DNA from: an uncultured Saprospiraceae bacterium | Lineage (GTDB): Bacteria > Bacteroidota > Bacteroidia > Chitinophagales > Saprospiraceae | Reading direction: 5' to 3' | Length of the DNA: 9,659 bases | NCBI GenBank assembly: GCA_937942465.1 | Contig: CALDEO010000166.1 | Coordinates: forward strand, 1 to 9,659 | Part shown: in pieces, positions 1 through 6,251 of the stretch | How positions within the stretch are numbered: position 1 is the first letter of the stretch | Layout of the letters: each line of letters opens with the position of its first letter | Notes under the pieces: generated by a model | What the model was told of the DNA's origin: nothing | What the model saw: the letters and a program-made list of their open reading frames with translations, nothing else | The model's database searches: none | Position numbers and translations under genes: made by a program

Positions 1-239
1 GTAGTACTTTTGGTAGTAACTACTGGTGCAGTTGCAAGCATAATTTTCTGGCTAAAATCAGCAGATACTGCTACTTGAGGCAAGTCCTTGATCGACTCAT
101 GCAACATCATGACCTCCTTATACGAACGATGAAGTACGCTATCCTGAGATAGCTGCTCCTCGAATACTGGACGCTGCTCGATGTTCATGGTACCATCGAT
201 ATACTCCCACATCTGCTGTTCTAATAATTCATTGTTCAT
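1..239 (-). CDS. Anti-sigma-factor-like protein, N-terminal part (cut by window edge)
   Basis: The gene starts at ATG 239-237 and stays open to the window edge, giving about 79 residues. The N-terminus has a LLEQQMWEYIDG motif followed by an acidic helix with a regularly spaced E..L..D..L pattern. This resembles the cytoplasmic N-terminal domain of Bacteroidota anti-sigma and zinc-finger-like regulators encoded next to ECF sigma factors. No zinc-binding HxxxCxxC motif is visible, so if it is an anti-sigma it is a non-zinc type. Any membrane segment and sensor domain would lie beyond the edge. Its start overlaps the end of the sigma gene by 11 bp (229-239), which implies co-transcription and translational coupling, as expected for a sigma/anti-sigma pair. 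The family call comes from motif and context. It could also be another membrane regulator or a short hypothetical protein. Confidence 0.7.
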   Translation of the reverse strand, partial: MNNELLEQQMWEYIDGTMNIEQRPVFEEQLSQDSVLHRSYKEVMMLHESIKDLPQVAVSADFSQKIMLATAPVVTTKST

Positions 240-801
240 GGATAAATGATTTTAATTCACTATTCAATCTGTCTTGTAATAACTCTTTAAGCTTCTTTCT
301 AGTTCGGAAGAGTTTAATTTTAACATTACTCTCTTTCTCTTTTGTGATCTCGCACAACTCTTTGATATTCATATCTTTAAAGTAAAACATCCGTATAAGT
401 GCTGCGTCCTCCGGCTTCAACAATAACAGCGTATGCTCCAACTGTGTCCGTAGGTCCGCATTTTCTAACGCGGCGCTATGACTGTGCGACTCTGCTATAT
501 TGTACTGCATCGGATGATCATCTATACTCTCTACTCGCTTACGTTTACGGTAGTGATCGATCGCTGTTCGGTAAGCTATTTGATACAACCATGTTCGAAA
601 TTTGGAGGTACCGTTAAAGCTTGCGAGCGACTTATGCATCTTAATAAATGTATCCTGAGCTGCTTCCTCCGCCTCATGCTTGTTTTTCAATATTTGCATG
701 CAAATGCCCATAACATAACCACTATGTAGATCGATCAACTGCTTAAATGCAGGTCGGTCACCTTGAGTGGCTTTATGGATTGTTTGCGGATTGTCAGTCA
801 T
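229..801 (-). CDS. ECF-type RNA polymerase sigma-70 factor
   Basis: This 190-residue protein has the size and two-domain layout of an ECF sigma factor. Region 2 covers about residues 22-89 and includes EAEEAAQDTFIKMH and FRTWLYQIAYRTAIDHYRKR, the core-binding and -10 recognition part. A polar linker follows (about 90-118), then region 4 at about 120-172 with LKPEDAALIRMFYFKDMNIKEL and a basic recognition helix ending KLFRTRKKLKELL, which reads the -35 element. It directs RNA polymerase to a specific set of promoters. The downstream anti-sigma-like gene overlaps its stop codon by 11 bp. Upstream it has its own ECF-type promoter, so autoregulation is likely. ATG 801 fits the promoter, leaving a leader of roughly 20 nt. 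The exact ECF group and inducing signal cannot be told from the sequence. Confidence 0.95.
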   Translation of the reverse strand: MTDNPQTIHKATQGDRPAFKQLIDLHSGYVMGICMQILKNKHEAEEAAQDTFIKMHKSLASFNGTSKFRTWLYQIAYRTAIDHYRKRKRVESIDDHPMQYNIAESHSHSAALENADLRTQLEHTLLLLKPEDAALIRMFYFKDMNIKELCEITKEKESNVKIKLFRTRKKLKELLQDRLNSELKSFIHEQ

Positions 802-826
802 GTATTATATACAGTATAATCGATGG

Positions 827-859
827 TACGGTATGTAGTTGAGATTGGTTACAATAAAC
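827..859 (-). promoter_or_regulatory. ECF-type promoter of the sigma factor gene (autoregulatory)
   Basis: Read on the minus strand, TGTAACC (853-847) is followed by exactly 16 nt and then CGTA (830-827). This is the classic ECF arrangement of an AAC-containing -35 box and a CGTA/CGTC-type -10 box. Transcription would start near 820, about 20 nt before the sigma ATG. The same boxes with the same spacing occur on the other strand. Assignment to this sigma factor is inference from position and duplication. Confidence 0.72.
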
Positions 860-929
860 CACATCTTTAATATAAAAAATAATAAACAGATATTGATGAT
901 CTGAATAATTTCTATGTTTATTGTAACCA
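846..929. repeat. Perfect 14-bp inverted repeat framing the divergent promoters
   Basis: TGGTTACAATAAAC (846-859) and GTTTATTGTAACCA (916-929) are exact reverse complements separated by 56 bp of AT-rich sequence. Each arm contains the presumed ECF -35 box plus the six or so bases upstream of it (GTTTAT). Between the arms is a smaller inverted repeat, CAGAT (887-891) and ATCTG (899-903). The large spacing argues for two oriented promoter elements rather than an RNA hairpin. Confidence 0.85.
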
Positions 930-948
930 CTTCATGATAGTATTCGTA
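916..948 (+). promoter_or_regulatory. ECF-type promoter of the divergent membrane protein gene
   Basis: TGTAACC (922-928), then exactly 16 nt, then CGTA (945-948), matching the minus-strand sigma promoter in both boxes and in spacing. Transcription would start near 955, leaving a leader of about 30 nt before ATG 989. The match implies that the neighbouring ECF sigma factor drives the 117-residue membrane protein. Confidence 0.72.
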
Positions 949-988
949 AAAGGGGTATAATTATTACAAATAATAAAACTCTAACAAT

Positions 989-1342
989 ATGTATGCAGTA
1001 CCTATCATTGCGATATTAGGATTCTTCCTGACTATGATCACTTGGATCGTATTTTATTATCGAGACAGACGAAGCAGTAACGCTGTAGAAATGCAGATAC
1101 CTAGCTCAGAAATCATCCGCAAAAAGAAGCTTAAAAGTATGAATTCTCTTAAGTATGGATTATTCCTTGTACTCGGGTCTGTAGGGTTTATACTCGGAGT
1201 ATTTATAGAGTCATTATTTGGATTTGGAGATGCATTGATCGCGTTACCGATGAGCTTTGTAGGAGCAGGTGTGGGTCTGATATTATTCTACTTTATGACT
1301 ATGAATATGCTCAAAGACGAAGATGAAGATGAGATTGTCTAG
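989..1342 (+). CDS. Small membrane protein, DUF6249-like
   Basis: This 117-residue protein has a membrane helix at about residues 4-24, a basic cytoplasmic stretch (YYRDRRSS... and IIRKKKLKSMNSLK), then two glycine-rich helices at about 55-76 and 82-107, and an acidic tail (KDEDEDEIV). The layout (helix, R/K-rich linker, LKYGLFLVLGSVGFILG helix, final helix) resembles Bacteroidota DUF6249 proteins, which are often found beside ECF sigma genes. That family call is from memory of the pattern, not from a search. Function is unknown. It is divergent from the sigma gene and has a matching ECF promoter, so it is probably part of the regulon and may act in the envelope response. ATG 989 is well placed, and the tail ends 100 bp before bamD. 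Confidence 0.85.
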   Translation: MYAVPIIAILGFFLTMITWIVFYYRDRRSSNAVEMQIPSSEIIRKKKLKSMNSLKYGLFLVLGSVGFILGVFIESLFGFGDALIALPMSFVGAGVGLILFYFMTMNMLKDEDEDEIV

Positions 1343-1404
1343 ACTGATTTGCTAAATGTTAAGAGATATTTAAAATAACTATGTGTAGAATACTCTTTAA
1401 ATAA

Positions 1405-1435
1405 TTGTGCCGTTAGTATAAATGAGATAACTTTG
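1405..1435 (+). promoter_or_regulatory. Bacteroidota housekeeping promoter of the bamD operon
   Basis: TTG (1405-1407) lies 20 nt upstream of TAACTTTG (1428-1435), an exact match to the Bacteroidota -7 consensus TAnnTTTG. Transcription should start near 1440, only a few bases before ATG 1443, so the operon mRNA is nearly leaderless at bamD. The spacing of the -33 element is approximate. Confidence 0.72.
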
Positions 1436-1442
1436 CACGTCT

Positions 1443-2246
1443 ATGAAAAACAACCTAATTCTATTCTCATTGTCATTAGTCTTTATGCTGACCGCATGTA
1501 AGACGGAGTTTGAGAAAATCAGAAGTAGCAATGACCCTGAAAAAATGTTCACGCAAGCGAACAAATATTATGATGAAGGTGAGTTTTTAAATGCTCAAAC
1601 ACTATATGAAATCATAATACCTTACTACAGAGGTAAGGCGCAAGCTGAAGATCTATTTTATAAATTTGCAAATACGCATTTCGAATTGGGTCAATATATA
1701 CTAGCATCCCACTACTTTGCGAGTTTTGGTAAGACCTACTACAACAGTGACAAAAAAGAAGAAGCCGAATATATGGCTGCTTACTCCAACTATAGATTAT
1801 CTCCTTCGCCTAAGTTGGATCAAACCAATAGTGAAGAAGCAATTGCTAAGTTTCAAGCTTTCATCAATGCGCATCCTAATAGCGAGCGAGTAGAAGATTG
1901 CAATAACTTAATCGATGAGCTAAGATCGAAGTTGGAACAAAAAGCTTTTAATCAAGGTAAGTTATACTTCAAAACAGGTAACTATATCTCAGCTATGGTA
2001 TCTTTTGAGAGTATGTTGAAAGATTTTCCAGAATCAGCTAGATCTGAAGAGGAACGATATTTGATATTACAATCAAGCTATCAATTGGCTGTAAACAGTG
2101 TATACGAAAAGAAAAAAGAAAGATTCGAGAAAGTATTAGTGTATTCTAATACCTTACTTAGAAAATTTCCAAAGAGCAAATATAGAAAAGAAGCAAAGGC
2201 AATTGTAAAAGATGCCAAATCCGAACTTAAAAAATTCAAAGTATGA
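1443..2246 (+). CDS. bamD: Outer membrane protein assembly lipoprotein BamD
   Basis: BamD is the essential periplasmic lipoprotein of the BAM complex that works with BamA to insert beta-barrel proteins in the outer membrane. The 267-residue protein starts with a lipoprotein signal peptide: hydrophobic stretch 5-16 and lipobox LTAC, with Cys19 as the lipidated residue. The mature part is a string of TPR-type helix pairs. It includes MFTQANKYYDEGEFLNAQTL (about 35-54), LFYKFANTHFELGQYILAS, EAEYMAAYSNYRLSP, a region with INAHPNSERVEDC (about 141-153), and FNQGKLYFKTGNYISAMVSF. These are hallmarks of the BamD/YfiO family, and the length is normal. The end overlaps rpoZ by 4 bp (ATGA), as in other Bacteroidota, so the two are translationally coupled. 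It has its own near-leaderless promoter and heads the operon. Confidence 0.93.
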   Translation: MKNNLILFSLSLVFMLTACKTEFEKIRSSNDPEKMFTQANKYYDEGEFLNAQTLYEIIIPYYRGKAQAEDLFYKFANTHFELGQYILASHYFASFGKTYYNSDKKEEAEYMAAYSNYRLSPSPKLDQTNSEEAIAKFQAFINAHPNSERVEDCNNLIDELRSKLEQKAFNQGKLYFKTGNYISAMVSFESMLKDFPESARSEEERYLILQSSYQLAVNSVYEKKKERFEKVLVYSNTLLRKFPKSKYRKEAKAIVKDAKSELKKFKV

Positions 2247-2599
2247 AAGATATTAAAACAAGAGTACAAGGCCTAGATGCTAATCTAAGAGCTAGAGATG
2301 TAGCTGGAATGTCAGAGGAAACGCTAAGTATCTATGAGACTATTTCTGTTTTGAATATTAGAGCTAAGAAACTTTCTAATGATATCAAGGAGGAGTTGCA
2401 CCAAAAGCTTGAAGAGTTTGCGGTACAAACTGATACAATTGAAGAAATACACGAAAACAAAGAGCAAATAGAAATCTCTAAGTTTTATGAAAGAATGCCT
2501 AACCCTGCATTAATTGCAACTGAAGAGTTTTTGAATGACGGATTAGAATTCAAATACAAAGAGACAGAAGTTACTAAAGACGATGATACTTTAGCATAA
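2243..2599 (+). CDS. rpoZ: RNA polymerase omega subunit, Bacteroidota type
   Basis: Omega binds the beta' subunit and helps assemble core RNA polymerase. The 118-residue protein matches the Bacteroidota RpoZ pattern as I recall it: an early ETISVLNIRAKKLSNDIKEE helix (the ..Y.....A.RA..I....K.EL core), then QKLEEFA, and the strongly conserved EQIEISKFYERMPNPALIATEEF (residues about 74-96). A short acidic tail (KETEVTKDDDTLA) follows. The location between bamD and coaBC is the usual one. The start overlaps the bamD stop as ATGA (2243-2246). The N-terminal 20 residues are less conserved, so an internal start is conceivable, but coupling supports ATG 2243. Confidence 0.9.
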   Translation: MKDIKTRVQGLDANLRARDVAGMSEETLSIYETISVLNIRAKKLSNDIKEELHQKLEEFAVQTDTIEEIHENKEQIEISKFYERMPNPALIATEEFLNDGLEFKYKETEVTKDDDTLA

Positions 2600-2605
2600 A
2601 TCAAC

Positions 2606-2617
2606 GGAGTACACTCC
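2606..2617. repeat. Short inverted repeat just upstream of coaBC
   Basis: GGAGT-AC-ACTCC sits in the 22-bp rpoZ-coaBC gap, ending 4 nt before the coaBC ATG. It could fold as GGAG/CTCC with a TACA loop and influence coaBC translation, or be chance. Confidence 0.3.
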
Positions 2618-2621
2618 CTAT

Positions 2622-3824
2622 ATGAATACTCCAAACAAAAATATATTGCTTGCTGTCACTGGCAGCATTGCAGCCTATAAATCTTTATATCTGGTCCGCT
2701 CTTTAATCAAGAGCGGATTTGATGTTAAAGTGGTAATGACTCAAAGTGCTACCGACTTCGTCAGTAAGCTGAGCTTCTCTACCCTATCCAACAACGACGT
2801 ATATAGCGATATCACCTCCGAGTCAGAATGGAATAACCATGTCGAACTCGGTCTATGGGCAGATCTTATGATCGTAGCTCCAGCTACTGCTAATACCTTA
2901 GCCAAGATGGCACATGGTCTATCTGACAATATGGTCATGGCTTGCTACTTATCAGCTAAGTGCCCTGTATATTTTGCCCCAGCTATGGATCGAGATATGT
3001 GGCTACACCCTAGTACACAGCACAACATCAAGCTATTACAATCCTACGGCAACATCATGATAGATCCAGAAAATGGAGCTCTAGCAAGTGGCCTGATAGG
3101 TGTAGGTAGAATGGCAGAACCAGAGCATATCGTAGATAAGATCACATCAGATCTAAAGGTAACACAAGATCTAGCGGGTAAAAACATAATGATCACTGCA
3201 GGACCAACCCAAGAGGCTCTAGACCCTGTACGATTTATTGGCAATCGGAGTACCGGTAAGATGGGTATTGCTCTGGCATTAGCAACAGCTAATAGAGGTG
3301 CTCATGTCACATTGATATTAGGTCCGACCTACCTATCCGTAGATCACCCCAGTATCACTACCGTTGCAGTACAGAGTGCTCATGACATGTATGAGGCTAG
3401 TGTTGCGGCTTTCGCCAATGCAGATATTGCAATCATGGCAGCCGCCGTTGCCGATTATACTCCCAATGTTGTAGCTAAGCAAAAAATTAAAAAGAAATCA
3501 GACAACCTCATCGTAGAGCTAGTCCGTAGTAAAGATATAGCGGCAACGCTAGGCAAGACTAAGAAGGATAAGCAATTGCTGATAGGATTTGCATTAGAAA
3601 GTGAAAATGAAGTTGCTAATGCTAAATCAAAAATACAGCGAAAGAACTTTGACTTTATAGTACTCAACTCTCTACAAGACAAAGGTGCTGGTTTTCAGCA
3701 TGATACCAATAAAGTAACTATCATCCACAAGGACAATAAAATGACTTCTTATGAGTTAAAGTCTAAGGATAAAGTAGCTCAAGATATCACCGAAGAAATC
3801 GTTCAAATAATAGATAAAACATAA
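2622..3824 (+). CDS. coaBC: Bifunctional phosphopantothenoylcysteine decarboxylase / phosphopantothenate-cysteine ligase CoaBC
   Basis: CoaBC makes 4'-phosphopantetheine from phosphopantothenate and cysteine in two steps of coenzyme A synthesis, in the cytosol. The 400-residue length is typical. The N-terminal CoaC flavoprotein domain (about 1-180) has the FMN-binding GSIAAYKS (14-21), the catalytic histidine region NHVEL (His73), APATANTLAKMAHGLSDN (86-103) and PAMDRDMW (120-127). The C-terminal CoaB domain (about 185-400) has ITAGPTQEALDPVR, the nucleotide-binding NRSTGKMG (208-215), AAAVADYTP (273-281), a lysine-rich KIKKK (288-292) and GFALESE (322-328). One oddity: the usual CoaC active-site cysteine in ACG..G.GRM is serine here (Ser156 in LASGLIGVGRM). 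It follows rpoZ by 22 bp and leads into the DUF4835 gene with a 2-bp gap. Confidence 0.96.
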   Translation: MNTPNKNILLAVTGSIAAYKSLYLVRSLIKSGFDVKVVMTQSATDFVSKLSFSTLSNNDVYSDITSESEWNNHVELGLWADLMIVAPATANTLAKMAHGLSDNMVMACYLSAKCPVYFAPAMDRDMWLHPSTQHNIKLLQSYGNIMIDPENGALASGLIGVGRMAEPEHIVDKITSDLKVTQDLAGKNIMITAGPTQEALDPVRFIGNRSTGKMGIALALATANRGAHVTLILGPTYLSVDHPSITTVAVQSAHDMYEASVAAFANADIAIMAAAVADYTPNVVAKQKIKKKSDNLIVELVRSKDIAATLGKTKKDKQLLIGFALESENEVANAKSKIQRKNFDFIVLNSLQDKGAGFQHDTNKVTIIHKDNKMTSYELKSKDKVAQDITEEIVQIIDKT

Positions 3825-3826
3825 CT

Positions 3827-4735
3827 ATGCTCAAGCACTTAAGTGTATTCATACTTGTAATATTGGCCTATACCTCAGTCCAAGCGCAAGAGCTCAAGAT
3901 GGACGTCAAAGTTAACTATGCTCAGCAACTCAAACTGGCAGACCCTAGTTTATTAAAGCAAATGGAAACTTCTATTTCTGAGTTTTTCAACAATAATAAA
4001 TGGACTGATAACAACTATGAGAATGCCGAAAAAATAGAGTGTAATTTATTAATCAATATCAAAGAAGAGCTCGGAGCTAATAGCTTCCAAGCTGACTTCA
4101 GAATACAATCAGTACGACCTGTATTTAACTCAAACTATAACTCGCAACTACTCAACTACATCGATAAAAATGTACGATTTGGGTACCAAGATTTCCAGCC
4201 AATAGAAAATAGTAGTACTACATTTGTAGATAATTTATCTTCTATATTGACATTCTATGCGTACGCTATTATTGGTTTTGATCAAGATACATTCTCTGCT
4301 AATGGCGGAGATGATAGCTTTAAAGTAGCTCAGAATATTGTAAATAATATACCTTCAAGTGTAAGTAGTGGAGATGTTGCTTGGTCGGCTCTAGGTAGTG
4401 AAAGAAATAGATATTGGCTAGTAGAAAACTTATTGAGTCCAAAAAGCAGTGAATATAGAGAAGCTATGTATGAGTACCATAGACAAGGTATCGATCTCAT
4501 GTCTAAGGATGTAGACCGAGGAAGACTCGTCATTATGAATAGTATTAACCTTGTAGATAGAGCCTATAAAGCATTCCCTCGTTCTATGATTATCCAGATG
4601 TTTTCTGACTCAAAGCGAGATGAGATTATAGAGATATTCAGAGTGGCAGAGAAAGCACAAAAGAGGCGAGTCTATGACATTATGGTTGCCATCGATCCTG
4701 CTAGAGCAGATCAGTATAGTCCTCTAAAAGCATAG
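3827..4735 (+). CDS. Secreted DUF4835 protein, PorD-like (type IX secretion-associated)
   Basis: This 302-residue protein has an N-terminal signal peptide (hydrophobic 5-18, cleavage expected after VQA at residue 20), so it is periplasmic or outer-membrane associated. The body matches the Bacteroidota DUF4835 family as I recall it: early QELKMDVKVNYAQQL and a mid-segment NVRFGYQDFQPIENSSTTF. These are followed by SILTFYAYAIIGFDQDTFS (about 139-157), ENLLSPKSSEYREAMYEYHRQGIDLM and a C-terminal YDIMVAIDPARADQYSPL. Family members next to coaBC have been called PorD and linked to type IX secretion. I treat that role as likely but not proven for this protein. It starts 2 bp after the coaBC stop and its stop lies 4 bp before the CTG of purN, so it is deep within the operon. 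Confidence 0.85.
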   Translation: MLKHLSVFILVILAYTSVQAQELKMDVKVNYAQQLKLADPSLLKQMETSISEFFNNNKWTDNNYENAEKIECNLLINIKEELGANSFQADFRIQSVRPVFNSNYNSQLLNYIDKNVRFGYQDFQPIENSSTTFVDNLSSILTFYAYAIIGFDQDTFSANGGDDSFKVAQNIVNNIPSSVSSGDVAWSALGSERNRYWLVENLLSPKSSEYREAMYEYHRQGIDLMSKDVDRGRLVIMNSINLVDRAYKAFPRSMIIQMFSDSKRDEIIEIFRVAEKAQKRRVYDIMVAIDPARADQYSPLKA

Positions 4736-4739
4736 TCCT

Positions 4740-5342
4740 CTGAGTAATATTGCAATATTCGCATCAGGAGGAGGGAGCAATGCTGACTCCATTATACGTT
4801 ACTTTGGAGATCGTACTGATATCAATGTAACACTTATTATCTCTAATAGAAAGTCTGCAGGTGTTCATGATGTAGCTGCTGCTCATAATATCCCTTCCGT
4901 ATTTGTAAATAAAGAACAATTTCAAAATAAAGAGTACGTCCTAGGGCTATTAAAGGATGTACAATACATAGCATTAGCAGGTTTTCTTAAGTTAATCCCT
5001 GCCTATCTAGTGCAACAGTTTCCAAGCCAAATCCTCAATATACACCCTGCCCTACTCCCTAACTATGGTGGTCACGGTATGTATGGACAACATGTACATA
5101 CAGCAGTATACAATAATCATGAGACTACCTCCGGTATGACGATCCATTATGTCAATGAGGCATATGATGAAGGTCAAGTAATCAAACAAGGAGTAGTAAA
5201 TATAAATGATTGTAAAAACCCTAGTGAAATAGGTAAGGCAGTGCTTAAGCTAGAACATTATTATTACCCTAGAGTATTAGAAGCTGTGATCCTAGGCTTG
5301 GATATTTCCGTAATTGATCATACCAAATTTCTTTCCGTTTAG
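4740..5342 (+). CDS. purN: Phosphoribosylglycinamide formyltransferase PurN, apparent CTG start
   Basis: PurN transfers a formyl group from 10-formyltetrahydrofolate to GAR in the third step of purine synthesis. The reading frame is open from 4728 to the TAG at 5342. Its first residues SNIAIFASGGGSNADSII (from codon 2) match the PurN N-terminus. Later come ALAGFLKLIP, the catalytic NIHPALLPNYGGHGMYG (Asn100, His102) and HYVNEAYDEGQVI (Asp143), giving 200 residues from CTG 4740, a normal length. No ATG, GTG or TTG occurs in frame between the upstream stop (4725) and GTG 5010, which lies only ten residues before the catalytic Asn. So the start must be CTG 4740 (best fit, 4 bp after the previous stop) or ATT 4749. 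Translational coupling to the preceding gene is likely. Its last 51 bp overlap the convergent PLP-enzyme gene. Confidence 0.93.
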   Translation: MSNIAIFASGGGSNADSIIRYFGDRTDINVTLIISNRKSAGVHDVAAAHNIPSVFVNKEQFQNKEYVLGLLKDVQYIALAGFLKLIPAYLVQQFPSQILNIHPALLPNYGGHGMYGQHVHTAVYNNHETTSGMTIHYVNEAYDEGQVIKQGVVNINDCKNPSEIGKAVLKLEHYYYPRVLEAVILGLDISVIDHTKFLSV

Positions 5343-6251
5343 ATAGTTACAAGCTGTAATCCCCTGGAGTCCTCCTGTATGAATCACTAGATGCTTCTTT
5401 GCACTATCTAGTTCTCCATTTTTGAGTTGATCGATAATACCATACATCATCTTACCCGTATAAATAGGATCTAGTGGCACTTGAGTCGCTTCGTACCATT
5501 GATTTAAAAAGCTGATATATTCCTTATTTACTCTGGCATATCCACCCTGATGGTAGTTATTGAAAACTTTATAATTTTGAAAATCACTCTTTAAGAACTT
5601 CCGAATATCGTCCTCAATAAAATTTCCTTTGAGACTCGCATAGACATGTATTATTGTATCTGAGTCATAAGCAATCATACCTGCAGCAGTACCACCAGTA
5701 CCTGCAGAGACCGATATCGTATCATATACCTGATCGGACTCCTCTATTTCTTTCATGATCTCAGCTACACCCTCAAGTGCAAGGTCATTGCTACCGCCCT
5801 CTGGGACTATATGGTATTCGGGATATTTAGATTGGATATTCTCTAACCAATCCAGATCATTCCTCAATCTATATTCTTCTCTGGTGACAGGGATAAGTAT
5901 GGCTCCCATCCTCTTACAGAATGCTAATGTTGGATTATCAACATCAGAAATCTCCCCTCTTATAAACAATACAACTTTAAAGTCAAAAATGGCTCCTGCT
6001 GCTACTGCAGCATATATGTGATTGCTGAATGCTCCCCCAAAACTGACCATCCCCTCCAATTTATTATCAAGGATATGATCAATATTATACTTTAACTTTC
6101 TCCATTTATTCCCACTCAAGTGGGGATGTATAAGATCCTCTCTCTTAATATATACCACGGCATCGCTACCCACTAGTGGCACTACATCGACTCTAATGAT
6201 AGACGACGGTGTCATGATGCTATGATTCATAACTTCCTTAATACTCGACAT
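5292..6251 (-). CDS. PLP-dependent D-cysteine desulfhydrase-like protein (ACC deaminase family)
   Basis: This is a fold-type II PLP enzyme of the ACC deaminase/D-cysteine desulfhydrase family, 319 residues, cytosolic. Visible motifs are LSGNKWRKLKYN (45-56, Lys49 the likely Schiff-base lysine), SFGGAFSNH (70-78), VPEGGSNDLALEG (149-161), the phosphate-binding SAGTGGTAAG (182-191), LDPIYTGKMMYGI (260-271) and HTGGLQG (291-297). True ACC deaminases carry Glu and Leu at two positions (E295, L322 in the Pseudomonas enzyme). By motif alignment these are Thr265 and Thr292 here, which favours D-cysteine desulfhydrase (D-cysteine to pyruvate, H2S and ammonia). It may also act on other D-amino acids. 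It follows the kinase gene on the same strand. ATG 6251 gives a 14-bp overlap, while ATG 6230 is an alternative without overlap. The gene converges on purN with a 51-bp overlap. Confidence 0.88.
   Translation of the reverse strand: MSSIKEVMNHSIMTPSSIIRVDVVPLVGSDAVVYIKREDLIHPHLSGNKWRKLKYNIDHILDNKLEGMVSFGGAFSNHIYAAVAAGAIFDFKVVLFIRGEISDVDNPTLAFCKRMGAILIPVTREEYRLRNDLDWLENIQSKYPEYHIVPEGGSNDLALEGVAEIMKEIEESDQVYDTISVSAGTGGTAAGMIAYDSDTIIHVYASLKGNFIEDDIRKFLKSDFQNYKVFNNYHQGGYARVNKEYISFLNQWYEATQVPLDPIYTGKMMYGIIDQLKNGELDSAKKHLVIHTGGLQGITACNYLNGKKFGMINYGNIQA

Noticed and set aside
399..729. Plus-strand open frames opposite the ECF sigma gene
   Set aside because: They are antisense shadows of a clear sigma factor gene and have no recognisable motifs.
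4765..4830. AGGAGGAGGG followed by an ATG at 4780, looking like a Shine-Dalgarno site and start
   Set aside because: The purine run encodes the conserved GGGSN motif of PurN, the ATG is out of frame, and the frame it opens stops after 16 codons.
5010..5342. Short PurN starting at GTG 5010 (110 residues)
   Set aside because: It would lose the first 90 residues, including the conserved N-terminal motif that is plainly encoded upstream without a stop.
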